NCBI RefSeq assembly: GCF_009834125.1
Contig: NZ_CP047146.1
Location: 1,977,501-2,041,500 of the forward strand
Direction: 5' to 3'
Source of the DNA: Streptomyces sp. GS7
GTDB taxonomy: Bacteria > Actinomycetota > Actinomycetes > Streptomycetales > Streptomycetaceae
Length of the DNA: 64,000 nucleotides
Shown here: in pieces, positions 52,011 through 61,310 of the stretch
Layout: each line of letters begins with the position of its first letter
Numbering within the stretch: the stretch's first letter is position 1
Made by a program: the position numbers and the translations under genes
Notes under the pieces: model-generated
Seen by the model: only the letters and a program-made list of their open reading frames with translations
Databases searched by the model: none
Told to the model about the DNA's origin: nothing

Positions 52011-53825
52011 TCAGGGGCGGGTGGCGGCTGCCGGTCGGGCGGCCCGGGCCCACAGTTCACAGCTCAGCGCGGTCTGCATCGCGCCTTGGTGGAGGCTGTT
52101 GGTGTAGGGCAGGCCGAACAGCTCGCGCAGCGGTTTCGGATCGATGAGGCCCAGGGCGGCCAGGTGGGAACCGTCCCACAGTTCCCCGAGCTCCCGCCGG
52201 TGCCTCTCGAAGCCTTCGGCGACGAGGGTGGTGCCGTCGCCCTTGGTCCGCCGGGTCAGCACCCCTGGCGGCATGACGTCTGCCATCGCCGCCTTGATGA
52301 GGGGTTTGAACTCCCAGGGGGTGACGCGTTGTTCGGGCCGGACGGCCAGGCATGCCTGGATGACCCGGTCGTCGAGGAAGGGAGAGGTGTGGCTGAAGTC
52401 CCCGGTTTCGGTCAGCTGGTGGCACTGGCGGATCAGCCGTCCGGCGTCCTGGATGGCCAGCAGGTCGTTGTGCCGGCCCCGGGTGGGAGCGAGCGGCTGG
52501 GCCGTCTCGGCGGTGACCTGCAGAGTCCGGGTCACCATCTCCCTGGCGTCCGGGGTGAGCCAGGCGGGCAGGTCCGGGAAGTGGCCCCAGTCGGACAGCG
52601 GGCTCGGGGCGCGGCGGACGCGGCCGTGGGCCCGGTCCGTGAACCAGCCGGGGTAGGAGTCGCGCTCCAGCAGACCACGGGCCTCAACGCCCCAGCCGGT
52701 GCGGCGTAGTTGCGTCATGACCCGGAGGCGCTGGACGGCCAGCAGTGGCCGGCGGCGCAGCAGGTCATGGTGGTAGGCCGGGTGGCCGCACAGCAGTTGG
52801 TCGCCGCCCAGTCCGTCGAGGTGCAGCCGCGAGCCGTGCGCCAGGGCCCGCTGTCGCACGGCGCGCAGTCGGGGTGCGCTCAGTACGGCCGTCGAGGGCT
52901 CGTCGGGAACGCCGTCCACCTCCGCCAAGTCACCGAAGAACGACGGCAGTTCGCGGTGGGAGTAGACGATGTGGTCGAGCTGGGGCAAGCCGGCCGCGGC
53001 CTGCCGGGCCCACTGGGCGTCCTCGTCGGCCTGGTCGTCGTTCTCCATGGTGAAGACGGTGAGCGAAGCCCGGTGCCGGGCGGCCAGCAGGGCGATGCTG
53101 GTGGAGTCCATGCCGCCGGAGAGGTCCGCGCTGAGGGGCTGGGTGCCGCGGGTGCGCACCCGCACGGCGTCGTCCAGCGCCTGGCGCAGCGACCGGCCGC
53201 CTTCGGCCAGCGTCAGCACCGGTTCGGGGGCCTGCCACCAGCGTTGGACCAGCGGCCGCCGGCCGTCCGGGGGCAGTGCCAGGTACGAGCCCGGAGGCAC
53301 TGCGGATACGTTGCGCCAGGGCGGCAGGTCGCCCAGTGGGTGCGGCAGCGCATCCAGGGTGCGCAGGGCGAGCAGGGCCGGGTCGAGTGGGGCGTCCAGA
53401 ACGGTGGCGAGGACATCCGCGCGGTCCGCTGCGATGGTGAGGGCGCCGAGGCCGCCGTGGAAGATCCGCCTCAGTCCGGACGCGGTGCCCTGTACGCGCA
53501 GTCGGCCGCGCACCGAGGCGATGAGGTGGTAGCTGCCGGCCCAGGCCAGGCCCAGCCGGTCGAGGTCGGTCACCTCGTTGATCCGGGAGGCTGCCGCGGC
53601 GAGTTCGTCCCGGGTCGCCGAGCAGTGGCCGATGACGGCGAGCCGGGTGTCGCCCTGTTCGGCGACCAGGGCCCGCCCTTCGGCCAGCCGGCCGGCCACA
53701 CAGGGCCGGCCGGACCGGTGTTTCAGCAGGATGCGCACACCATCCGTGGGGAGCCGGCCGACGGCGGCCGCCGCGCCATCGTCATCCGGCAGCGCGACGA
53801 AGTACTGCCAACCGGCATCGGCCAT
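52011..53825 (-). CDS. Lasso cyclase (asparagine-synthetase-like)
   Basis: 604 residues. An N-terminal glutaminase-like domain without the catalytic Cys is followed by the ATP-pyrophosphatase domain with the PP-loop ADLSGGMDSTSIALLAARH near 240 and HLDGLGGDQLLCGHPAYHHD. It activates the side-chain acid of the core peptide by adenylation and forms the macrolactam with the N-terminal amine. Lies 39 bp behind the precursor gene. Confidence 0.93.
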   Translation of the reverse strand: MADAGWQYFVALPDDDGAAAAVGRLPTDGVRILLKHRSGRPCVAGRLAEGRALVAEQGDTRLAVIGHCSATRDELAAAASRINEVTDLDRLGLAWAGSYHLIASVRGRLRVQGTASGLRRIFHGGLGALTIAADRADVLATVLDAPLDPALLALRTLDALPHPLGDLPPWRNVSAVPPGSYLALPPDGRRPLVQRWWQAPEPVLTLAEGGRSLRQALDDAVRVRTRGTQPLSADLSGGMDSTSIALLAARHRASLTVFTMENDDQADEDAQWARQAAAGLPQLDHIVYSHRELPSFFGDLAEVDGVPDEPSTAVLSAPRLRAVRQRALAHGSRLHLDGLGGDQLLCGHPAYHHDLLRRRPLLAVQRLRVMTQLRRTGWGVEARGLLERDSYPGWFTDRAHGRVRRAPSPLSDWGHFPDLPAWLTPDAREMVTRTLQVTAETAQPLAPTRGRHNDLLAIQDAGRLIRQCHQLTETGDFSHTSPFLDDRVIQACLAVRPEQRVTPWEFKPLIKAAMADVMPPGVLTRRTKGDGTTLVAEGFERHRRELGELWDGSHLAALGLIDPKPLRELFGLPYTNSLHQGAMQTALSCELWARAARPAAATRP

Positions 53826-53864
53826 GTCAGTGTCCTTACGGAGAGTGCCGCATCGGCGCCGGCA

Positions 53865-54014
53865 CTAGTGGAGCCTGTCGTAGAAGTGGAAAAGGTTCTC
53901 GTAGCCGGTCAGGCCGAAGTAGCCGGTGTCCTCCTGGAAGGAGCCACACTCGACCATCTTGGGGGCCTCGTAGGCCTGGAGCTCGTTGGTCTCCTGGAGT
54001 TCGTTGCTCTGCAT
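53865..54014 (-). CDS. Lasso peptide precursor
   Basis: 49 residues, preceded by a strong GGAGGTGA site. The leader contains the recognition motif Y15-E-A-P18-K-M-V-E-C-G24-S-F26 (YxxPxxxxxGxF). Thr30 marks the usual -2 position, so the predicted core is the 18 residues YFGLTGYENLFHFYDRLH, with ring closure between Tyr1 and Glu8. Alternatively the core starts one residue earlier at Gly and closes at Glu9. The spacing of Gly3-Leu4-Gly6-acid8 is that of citrulassin. The C-terminal tail is aromatic and His-rich. The leader has one Cys (C23). Confidence 0.9.
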   Translation of the reverse strand: MQSNELQETNELQAYEAPKMVECGSFQEDTGYFGLTGYENLFHFYDRLH

Positions 54015-54382
54015 CACGGTTCACCTCCCCGTTCACTGGCGTGAGTGCTCAGGGCGGAACGCGTTCCGATGCGGAAGAGTCCGCGGACGTCGGGATGACT
54101 CCCAACCAGCCGCCGGTCGAGGGGACTTGCGCCCCGTCACCGCCCCCTGGGCTTGATCAAAAGGGAATCACGCGGCACGCGGTGTTTCAAGATCTGCAAT
54201 CGACCGTCTTATTACGAATATTCCGGAATGCCCCCTCTTACTTTTGCCTCAACTACCCCTCAAGTCACACGGGTTGCACTTTCAGGGCGCATGGTCCGGC
54301 TGCCGGCGGCCTACCGGGCAAGAGGGCGCCCCGTCGGCCTTGGCCGGCGGGGCGGAGTGGCGTCGTCCGTGCCGGGGAGCTT
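54015..54382. other. Promoter region of the lasso cluster and spacer
   Basis: No gene seen. A locally AT-richer part at 54170-54270 probably holds the promoter for the minus-strand lasso genes. Confidence 0.4.
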
Positions 54383-55231
54383 TCAGAGGCGGGTCGCGGT
54401 CCGGACGAGGCCGGCGACGGCTCGGGACCGGCTGTGCGGTGGCCATGCGATGACCGTGGTGACCGTCGGTGCGTCGAGCACCGGTACGGCGGCGAGATCG
54501 TCGCGCAGTTGGGCTCGGCACGACTCCGGTGCGATCCAGCAGGCGCGACCGAGCGCGATCAGCTGGAGCAACTGCGCATGGTCGCGAGCCTGCGGACCGG
54601 GGCCGTCCGGGTACGTACCGTCTCGGCCGGGCCAGCGGGGCATCGGCAGGCCGGGCAGCTCGGTGACGTCGGCCATCCGCACGTGCGTCCGGGCGGTGAG
54701 GGGATGCCCGGCCGGCAGAACCACGACCTGCCTCTCCGTGCGCAGTTCCTCGGTGTCGAACCCGGCCGTGGTGTCGAACGGCCGGTGCAGCAGGGCCACG
54801 TCGGCCCGGCCGTCGCGCAGCAGCCGTTCCTGCTCGCCGATCCCGCACAGCAGCAGATCGACGGTGACCGCATCGGGTTCGGCGGCGTAGGCGTCGAGCA
54901 GGTCCGCCAGCAGCTCGCTGGACGCGCCGGCCTTTGTGGCAAGGACCAATCCGGCGTGGCCGGTTGCGGCGAGGGCGGCGCGGCGGGTGCGACGCTCGGC
55001 GGCCTCGACAGCGTCCAGCGCCGCCCGGGCCTCCCGCAGCAGCACCGCCCCGGCCTCGGTCAGGGTGACCGCGCGGCTGGTGCGTTCCAGCAGCGCCGCC
55101 CCCAGGCGCCGTTCGAGCTGGCGGATCGCCCGCGACAGCGGAGGCTGCGCGATCCCGAGCCGCTGCGCGGCCCTCCCGAAGTGCAGCTCCTCTGCGACGG
55201 CGACGAAGTACCGCAACTCACGCGTCTCCAC
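54383..55231 (-). CDS. LysR-family transcriptional regulator
   Basis: 282 residues. The N-terminal METRELRYFVAVAEELHFGR and AAQRLGIAQPPLSRAIRQLE form the winged helix-turn-helix; the rest is a periplasmic-binding-like effector domain (GLVLATKAGASSELLADLLD). Divergent from an SDR gene with a LysR-type dyad between, so it most likely regulates that gene and itself. Confidence 0.92.
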   Translation of the reverse strand: METRELRYFVAVAEELHFGRAAQRLGIAQPPLSRAIRQLERRLGAALLERTSRAVTLTEAGAVLLREARAALDAVEAAERRTRRAALAATGHAGLVLATKAGASSELLADLLDAYAAEPDAVTVDLLLCGIGEQERLLRDGRADVALLHRPFDTTAGFDTEELRTERQVVVLPAGHPLTARTHVRMADVTELPGLPMPRWPGRDGTYPDGPGPQARDHAQLLQLIALGRACWIAPESCRAQLRDDLAAVPVLDAPTVTTVIAWPPHSRSRAVAGLVRTATRL

Positions 55232-55260
55232 GGCGTCAGACTACCGGCCCCCACCGGGAT

Positions 55261-55279
55261 CGATACCCGTGCGGTATCG
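55261..55279. promoter_or_regulatory. LysR-type operator dyad
   Basis: CGATACC-CGTGC-GGTATCG is a perfect 7-5-7 palindrome containing the T-N11-A pattern. It is 30 bp upstream of the LysR start and 57 bp upstream of the SDR start. Confidence 0.75.
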
Positions 55280-55335
55280 CTGCCCACCCGATCGGTGTTG
55301 GCCAACTCCCGCTGGGCGCGGACAGGATCGGTCCT

Positions 55336-56073
55336 ATGACTGAACAGACGACCGAACAGGCGACTGCGCTGGTGACCGGCGCGAACAAGGGCATCGGCTA
55401 CGAGGTCGCGGCGGGTCTCGGCGCCCTCGGCTGGAGCGTCGGCGTCGGCGCCCGGAACGATGACCGTCGCGAGGCCGCCGTGGCGAAGCTGCGGGCGGCC
55501 GGCGTCGACGCGTTCGGGGTGCCGCTCGACGTGACCGACGACGCGAGCGTGACCGCCGCCGCCGAGCTGATCGCGGACCGCGCGGGACGCCTCGACGTGC
55601 TGGTCAACAACGCCGGGATCACCGGCAGCGCGCCACAGATGCCCACCACGGTCGACGTCGCGGCGGTCCGGGCGGCCGTGGAGACCAACGTGATCGGCGT
55701 CATCCGCGTCACCAACGCGATGCTGCCGTTGCTGCGCCGCTCGGCGTCTCCGCGGATCGTGAACATCTCCAGCAGTGTCGGCTCGCTCACCCTGCAGACC
55801 ACTCCCGGCGCCGAAACGGGCCCGATCGCCGTCGCCTACGCGCCGTCGAAGACGTTCCTGAACGCCGTCACCGTCCAGTACGCCAAGGAGCTGCGCGACA
55901 CGAACATCCTGATCAACGCTGCCTGCCCCGGCTACTGCGCGACCGACCTGAACGGTTTTCGCGGCGTCCGCACCCCGGAACAAGGCGCCGCGATCGCGGT
56001 CCGGCTCGCGACCCTGCCCGACGACGGCCCGACCGGCGGCTTCTTCGACGACGCAGGGGAGGTGCCTTGGTGA
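55336..56073 (+). CDS. Short-chain dehydrogenase/reductase
   Basis: 245 residues. The NAD(P)-binding loop TGANKGIGYEVA, NNAGITG, the catalytic Ser in NISSSVGSL and YAPSK (YxxxK) are present. The Arg in VGARNDD suggests NADPH. Its substrate is unknown; control by the divergent LysR protein is likely. The stop overlaps a tiny repetitive ORF. Confidence 0.92.
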   Translation: MTEQTTEQATALVTGANKGIGYEVAAGLGALGWSVGVGARNDDRREAAVAKLRAAGVDAFGVPLDVTDDASVTAAAELIADRAGRLDVLVNNAGITGSAPQMPTTVDVAAVRAAVETNVIGVIRVTNAMLPLLRRSASPRIVNISSSVGSLTLQTTPGAETGPIAVAYAPSKTFLNAVTVQYAKELRDTNILINAACPGYCATDLNGFRGVRTPEQGAAIAVRLATLPDDGPTGGFFDDAGEVPW

Positions 56074-56186
56074 CCCGAGTGTCGGCGAACGGCATCAGCG
56101 ACGGCGGGGACGGCGACCGGGACCGGGATCGGGACCGGGATCGCGTTCCGGACCAGGTCCAGGTCCAGGTCCAGGTCCAGGGATAG
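56070..56186 (+). CDS. Small repetitive ORF coupled to the SDR gene
   Basis: 38 residues from a GTG that overlaps the SDR stop. The peptide is GDGDRDRDRDRDR followed by VPDQVQVQVQVQG, encoded by two runs of hexanucleotide repeats (GACCGG/GATCGG and CAGGTC). It may be a slippage-prone tail rather than a real gene, but the start is well placed for coupled translation. Confidence 0.35.
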   Translation: MTRVSANGISDGGDGDRDRDRDRDRVPDQVQVQVQVQG

Positions 56187-56429
56187 GGCCTGTCCGATGG
56201 GTCATGGCCGGGGCCGCGGCGTGGAACGGGCCGCCTGAGCTGCGGGTTTGTCGTCCGGGCCGGTGGCTGGTGCCGGTCGTGGCCCCGTGGCGCGGTCCCC
56301 GGCGTACGGGCCGGGTGGTCCGCCCCCTGTTCCGCTTCGCGCCCCGTGGAGCGCCTGCGGTGCGTGTCCGGTCGGGCAGCTCATCGTTCTCATCACACAA
56401 GCACACCTCCCTCTCTCAAGGAGTCCTTG

Positions 56430-57002
56430 ATGCGACGAGTTCTTACGGCAGTGGGTATGGCCGCCGCCGCGATGACGCTGGGGTCGGCTGCCGGAGCGCA
56501 GGCCGCGGACTTGCCGAAGACCCCTGACGTGGGCGGGCTGACCAATGTCGACGGCGTCGGCGACCAGTTGGGCGGGGCCGGGCACACGGCGACGCAGGTC
56601 GCGGGAGACGTCGGGGGCAAGGTCGTCGACAGCGCGGTTCCCGCGGCGAGCCAGGCGTCGGGTGCGGCAGTGGGGCAGGCGGCGCCGGCGCTGACCGGGG
56701 CCGCCGGTACCGCCACGGACTCGGCCGCCGGGCTGACGGCCGAGTCCGCGAAGGCGGGCGCGCAGGGCGGCGGCCTGCTCGGCGGGCTGCCCACCGACGA
56801 GCTGGCCACCGGCGCGCTGCACACCGGCGCGCTGCACACCGGCGCGCTGCACACCGACGCGCTGCCGACCAAGGGCCTGCCGACCAAGGGCCTGCCGACC
56901 AAGGGCCTGTCCACCAAGGGTCTGCCCACCAAGGACCTGCCGACCAAGGGTCTGGCGTCCACGGACAGCCTGCCGATGAAGGGTCTGCCTGTCGTGGGCT
57001 GA
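56430..57002 (+). CDS. Secreted protein with C-terminal pentapeptide repeats
   Basis: 190 residues from the ATG at 56430, preceded by AAGGAG. A signal peptide (MRRVLTAVGMAAAAMTLGSA, cleavage after AQA) is followed by an Ala/Gly-rich part with no Cys (DLPKTPDVGGLTNVDGVGDQ). The last 60 residues are short repeats: TGALH three times and variants of PTKGL about six times. No LPXTG or membrane anchor is present. Such a protein could coat the cell wall or bind surface components; the repeat number is likely to vary. Confidence 0.75.
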   Translation: MRRVLTAVGMAAAAMTLGSAAGAQAADLPKTPDVGGLTNVDGVGDQLGGAGHTATQVAGDVGGKVVDSAVPAASQASGAAVGQAAPALTGAAGTATDSAAGLTAESAKAGAQGGGLLGGLPTDELATGALHTGALHTGALHTDALPTKGLPTKGLPTKGLSTKGLPTKDLPTKGLASTDSLPMKGLPVVG

Positions 57003-57356
57003 CATCCGGCGACGCGTGCACATTCCGGCCCCGCTCCGCTCCCGTTCGTTCCGGGGGCCGGCGCGGGGCCGTTGCCGTGCGCGGTGGGGCGCTTCGGATT
57101 TCGCCGGCAGGGGCGTGGTGCACAGCCCGCGGGGGGTGAACTGCCTTTGCCCGGGGTGGAGTTTACGGTGTGATGGGGGAGGAAGCGGATAATCCGTCGC
57201 ACTTCTGCGATATATCAGGATCGTTGCTGGGTACCTCCGGAGTGACGGCCCGGCCGGCGAGCGTCGTACCGCACGTTGCCGTATGCGGGGGCCGCGCCGG
57301 CCGGGGGGCCAGTACCCTCGTGCCTTTCCTGGGTTGTCGCACGAGGGGGCACCGCG
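57003..57356. other. Spacer between secreted protein and membrane protein genes
   Basis: No gene supported. The lower-GC patch around 57160-57230 (TTTACGGTGTGATGG, CGATATATCAGG) looks like a promoter for the gene at 57357. Confidence 0.4.
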
Positions 57357-57713
57357 GTGCTGAAGCTCTACTACCGGTTGGTGTATTGGAAGAGACGGCT
57401 GGGGCGCGCGCTGGGCGTGCGGCGTACGGGGACGGTTCCGGGGCCCCGCGCGGCGTACGGGGCGGCGCCGCGGCGGAGCGCGCGGGTGCGACAACTCGCC
57501 CTGCGCGCACGGCCGTTGCTGGTGTTCGCGGTGATGGTGCTGATCGTGGTGGTGGCCTCGGCGCTGCTGGGGTGGCGGGACGACACCTTCGGGGCGGGGC
57601 CGCGGGAGGGTGGCACGACCGTCGTCCGGCCGTCCGGTGAGCTGGGGCGCGGCGGGCCGTCGTCGGTCTGCGACCGGCCGGGCACGGCGTGCGCGGTGGC
57701 GGCGAAGGAGTGA
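57357..57713 (+). CDS. Single-pass membrane protein, unknown function
   Basis: 118 residues from the GTG at 57357. A basic N-terminus (LKLYYRLVYWKRRLGRALGV) precedes one membrane helix (LLVFAVMVLIVVVASALLGW) and an exported tail with two Cys (VCDRPGTAC) that may form a disulfide. No family recognised. Confidence 0.6.
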   Translation: MLKLYYRLVYWKRRLGRALGVRRTGTVPGPRAAYGAAPRRSARVRQLALRARPLLVFAVMVLIVVVASALLGWRDDTFGAGPREGGTTVVRPSGELGRGGPSSVCDRPGTACAVAAKE

Positions 57714-57798
57714 GCGGTGGGCGAGCGGGCCGCGGGGGTGCGGCGGCCCGCTCGCGGTTGGCTCTGCCCCCGGCCTCCGCCGCGCGGGCGCCCGTCCC

Positions 57799-58716
57799 TC
57801 AGGCGCCCGCCGCCTGGATCGCTGCCGCGGGGATCGCCGTCGCCGTCCCGCTGACGTGCGACCGCGGGTCGCCCGCCCGCAGGTCGACGGTCAGCAGGCC
57901 GGGGCGGCCAAGGTCGTGCCCCTGATGGAGGGTGAGCGTCGCCGGGGCGGTGACCAGGCCCAGGGCCCGGGTGTACGCGCCGAAGGCCGCCGCCGCGGCA
58001 CCGGTGGCCGGGTCCTCCACGACGCCGCCGACCGGGAACGGGTCGCGGACGTGGAAGACCGTGTCGCTCTCCCGCCAGACCAGTTGGAGGGTGGTCAGGT
58101 CCAGGCGGCGCATCAGGGCCGCCAGCCGGTCGAAGTCGTAGTCGAGGGCGGCGAGCCGGTCGCGGGTGGCGGCGCCGAGCACCAGGTGGCGGGCCCCGGC
58201 GTAGGCGATACGGGGCGGCAGCGCCGGGTCGAGGTCGGCGGCGGGCCAGTCCAGGGCGGCCAGTGCCTCGTCGAGGTCGGCCGCGGCGACCGGGGCGATG
58301 TGCGGTTCGACGCTGGTGAGGGTGGCCTGGAGGGCGTCGCCGTGCCGGGCCACGGTGACCGGCACCCGGCCCGCCTGGGTGGCGAAGACGAAGTCGCCGG
58401 GGCCGGTGCGCTCGGCGAGGGCCACCGCGGTGGCGACCGTCGCATGGCCGCAGAACGCGACCTCGGCGAGCGGGCTGAAGTACCGGATGGTGAAGGCCCG
58501 TCCGGGCTCGCCCAGCCCCTCGGGCGGGGCGGTCAGGAACGCGGTCTCCGAATAGCCGAGGTCGGCGGCGACAGCTAGCTGCGCGGCGTCGTCCAGCCCG
58601 GCGGCGTCCAGGACCACGCCGGCCGGGTTGCCGCCCTCGGGGTCGGTGGAGAACGCGGTGTAGCGGAGGATCTCGGGGGTGCGGGCGGTGTCCCCGGTGG
58701 TGGCGTCGTGTGTCAT
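57799..58716 (-). CDS. PhzF-family protein
   Basis: 305 residues from the ATG at 58716. AFSTDPEGGNPAGVVLDA, the catalytic Glu region LGYSETAFLTAP, RYFSPLAEVAFCGHATVAT and the C-terminal EDPATGAAAAAFGAYTRALG are the PhzF/diaminopimelate-epimerase fold signature. Family members isomerise or bind small cyclic metabolites; nothing here suggests phenazine synthesis. Confidence 0.9.
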   Translation of the reverse strand: MTHDATTGDTARTPEILRYTAFSTDPEGGNPAGVVLDAAGLDDAAQLAVAADLGYSETAFLTAPPEGLGEPGRAFTIRYFSPLAEVAFCGHATVATAVALAERTGPGDFVFATQAGRVPVTVARHGDALQATLTSVEPHIAPVAAADLDEALAALDWPAADLDPALPPRIAYAGARHLVLGAATRDRLAALDYDFDRLAALMRRLDLTTLQLVWRESDTVFHVRDPFPVGGVVEDPATGAAAAAFGAYTRALGLVTAPATLTLHQGHDLGRPGLLTVDLRAGDPRSHVSGTATAIPAAAIQAAGA

Positions 58717-58769
58717 GGCCGGGGAACCTCCCGCCACCGCCCGGCTATTCCCGGGCGGCCCGGAGGGCG

Positions 58770-59702
58770 TCAACCCCGCCCGATGTACGGCATGTTCGTC
58801 GCCAGCACCGTCGCGAACTGCACATTGGCCTCCAGCGGCAGTCCGGCCATGTGCACCACCGTCCGGGCCACGTCGGCCGCGTCCATCACCGGCTCGACCT
58901 CCGTCCGGCCGTTCGCCTGGAGGATGCCGGTCTGCATCCGGCCGGTCATCTCGGTGGCCGCGTTGCCGACGTCGATCTGGCCGCAGGCGATCCGGTACGG
59001 ACGGCCGTCCAGGGACAGCGACTTGGTCAGCCCGGTCATCGCGTGCTTGGTGGCGGTGTACGCGATGGAGTGCGGCCGGGGCACATGCGCGGAGATGGAG
59101 CCGTTGTTGATGATCCGGCCGCCCTGCGGGTCCTGCGCCTTCATCGTGCGGAACGCGGCCTGGGCGCACAGGAACGCGCCGTTGAGGTTGACGTCGACGA
59201 CCGACCGCCAGTCCTCGTAGGAGAGTTCGTCCAGCGGGGTGGGCGGCCCGAAGGCGCCCGCGTTGTTGAAGAGCAGGTCCAGCCGGCCGAAGCGGTCCCG
59301 CACGGCCGCGAAGAGGGCGTCGACCTCCTCGGGCCGGGTGACGTCGGTGGGTACCGGGACGGCCGCGGGGCCGTCGATGCCCGCGTACCCGACCTGGCGG
59401 GCGGTCTCCTCCAGGGCCGCAGCACGCCGGCCGGCCAGCACCACGGTCCAGCCGGCGGCGATCAGCGCCAGCGCGACCGCCCGCCCGATGCCGGAGCCGG
59501 CGCCGGTGACCACGGCCACCCTGCGGGGCGCCGCCGCGCCCTCCCGCGCCTCCTGGGGCGACGGTGCCGTCTGCGGTGTCCCGGCCCGCGAGGACGGCGC
59601 CGGGAGCGTCGGCCGGGGAGCGGTCGCCGTCCCGCCCACCTGCCCGGCCCGTGCCACCGGCGTCGCCTGTGCGGCCCGTGACCGCTCTGTGTTCTGTGCC
59701 AT
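58770..59702 (-). CDS. Short-chain dehydrogenase/reductase with N-terminal extension
   Basis: 310 residues from the ATG at 59702. A disordered Ala/Pro/Thr-rich 58-residue start precedes the Rossmann fold [38 protein letters not shown] (catalytic Ser) and YTATKHA (YxxxK). A start further in would remove the extension. Separated by 53 bp from the PhzF gene in the same direction, so probably co-transcribed. Confidence 0.88.
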   Translation of the reverse strand: MAQNTERSRAAQATPVARAGQVGGTATAPRPTLPAPSSRAGTPQTAPSPQEAREGAAAPRRVAVVTGAGSGIGRAVALALIAAGWTVVLAGRRAAALEETARQVGYAGIDGPAAVPVPTDVTRPEEVDALFAAVRDRFGRLDLLFNNAGAFGPPTPLDELSYEDWRSVVDVNLNGAFLCAQAAFRTMKAQDPQGGRIINNGSISAHVPRPHSIAYTATKHAMTGLTKSLSLDGRPYRIACGQIDVGNAATEMTGRMQTGILQANGRTEVEPVMDAADVARTVVHMAGLPLEANVQFATVLATNMPYIGRG

Positions 59703-59939
59703 GGCGGCAGCGTAACGGCGTACGGGGAGCGAACCCGGCGACGCCCCACCGGGCCGTGGTCCGGCCGCCGTTGGCCCGGTGGCGGGCGGTCCGATCGGCG
59801 CGGGGGGCGCACCGGCGCGGGCCGGACGTAGGTCCTCTCCGACGGGTCGGGGTCGCGAAGCCCTAGGTCGAAAGGACTGCGCCCATCCGCCCTGGGCGCC
59901 GCCCGCCGCGTGCCACCATGGTGCGGCCATCACCGACCC

Positions 59940-61310
59940 ATGGAGACACTCATGACGGAGCCCGGCGCCAGAGCCGCCGCGAGCACGGACGAACCGAGCG
60001 GCGAGCGCGCCGACCGGCCCGCCATAGCCGGGCGGGTCCCGGCACCGGCCGCACCGGCCGCCCTGCCCGGGACCCGCCGCACCGGCCTCCTCGTCACCCT
60101 CGTCCTCGGCGGTCTCACCGCCGTCCCCCCGCTCTCCATGGACATGTACCTGCCGGCGCTGCCGCAGGTCACCGCGGCCCTGCGGAGCCCGGCCGCCACC
60201 GTCCAGCTCACCCTCACCACCTGCCTGGCGGGCATGGCCCTGGGCCAGATGATCGTCGGCCCGATGAGCGACAAGTGGGGACGCCGCCGCCCGCTGCTCG
60301 CCGGCATGGTGATCTACGTCCTGGCGACCGCCCTGTGCGTCGTCGCCACCAACGCCGAACTCCTCATCGCCTTCCGCCTGTTGCAGGGCCTGGCGGGCGC
60401 CGCCGGCATCGTCATCGCGCGGGCGGTGGTGCGCGATCTCTACGACGGTGTGGCGATGGCCCGGTTCTTCTCCACCCTGATGCTGATCTCCGGGGTGGCG
60501 CCGGTCGTCGCCCCGCTCATCGGCGGCCAGATCCTGCGGATCACCGACTGGCGCGGGGTCTTCGTCGTGCTGACCGCCGTCGGGCTGCTGCTCACCCTCC
60601 TCGTATGGCGCCGGCTGCACGAGACCCTGCCGCCCGAGCGCCGGCACCCGGGCGGCGTGGGCCAGGCCCTGCGCACCATGCGCGATCTGCTCGCCGACCG
60701 GGTCTTCTCCGGCTACCTCCTCGTCGGCGCCTTCGCCTTCGCGGCGCTCTTCGCGTACATCTCCGCCTCGCCGTACGTCATCCAGGAGATCTACGGCGCC
60801 TCCCCGCAGACCTTCAGCCTGCTCTTCGGCGTCAACTCCGTCGGGCTGGTGGCGGTCGGCCAGATCAACGGCAAGCTGCTGGTCGGCCGGGTCTCCCTGG
60901 ACAAGGTGCTGGGCACCGGCCTGGCGCTGGTCGCGCTCGCCGGGGCCGGCCTGCTGCTGATGTCGTCCGGGATCTTCGGCCGGGTGGGCCTGGCGCCGAT
61001 GGCCGCCGGGCTGTTCGTGCTGATGTCCGCGATGGGCCTGGTCATGCCGAGCACCAACGCCCAGGCGCTGCTGCGCACCCCGCACGCGGCCGGCTCCGCC
61101 TCCGCGCTGCTGGGCACCTCCACGTTCCTGCTCGGCTCGGTGGCGTCCCCTCTGGTGGGCGTCGCGGGCGAGCGGACCGCCGTACCGATGGCCGTCGTAC
61201 AGCTGTCGTGTGCCGTTCTCGCGCTCGTGAGCTTCCTGGGAATGTGCCGACCGTGGCAGCGTAGGGGGGACGGCCCCGCGCACTCCGGCGGCGAGAGGAC
61301 CAGACTCTGA
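59940..61310 (+). CDS. MFS drug-resistance transporter, Bcr/CflA type
   Basis: 456 residues from the ATG at 59940. Twelve hydrophobic segments; [17 protein letters not shown] after helix 1 and [17 protein letters not shown] between helices 2 and 3 identify the Bcr/CflA subfamily. It exports toxic compounds with proton antiport. The next gene starts within its stop codon. Confidence 0.92.
   Translation: METLMTEPGARAAASTDEPSGERADRPAIAGRVPAPAAPAALPGTRRTGLLVTLVLGGLTAVPPLSMDMYLPALPQVTAALRSPAATVQLTLTTCLAGMALGQMIVGPMSDKWGRRRPLLAGMVIYVLATALCVVATNAELLIAFRLLQGLAGAAGIVIARAVVRDLYDGVAMARFFSTLMLISGVAPVVAPLIGGQILRITDWRGVFVVLTAVGLLLTLLVWRRLHETLPPERRHPGGVGQALRTMRDLLADRVFSGYLLVGAFAFAALFAYISASPYVIQEIYGASPQTFSLLFGVNSVGLVAVGQINGKLLVGRVSLDKVLGTGLALVALAGAGLLLMSSGIFGRVGLAPMAAGLFVLMSAMGLVMPSTNAQALLRTPHAAGSASALLGTSTFLLGSVASPLVGVAGERTAVPMAVVQLSCAVLALVSFLGMCRPWQRRGDGPAHSGGERTRL

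Noticed and set aside
59918..61264. 448-codon plus-strand frame overlapping the MFS transporter
   Set aside because: Arg/Pro/His-rich shadow in another frame of the transporter gene, without motifs.
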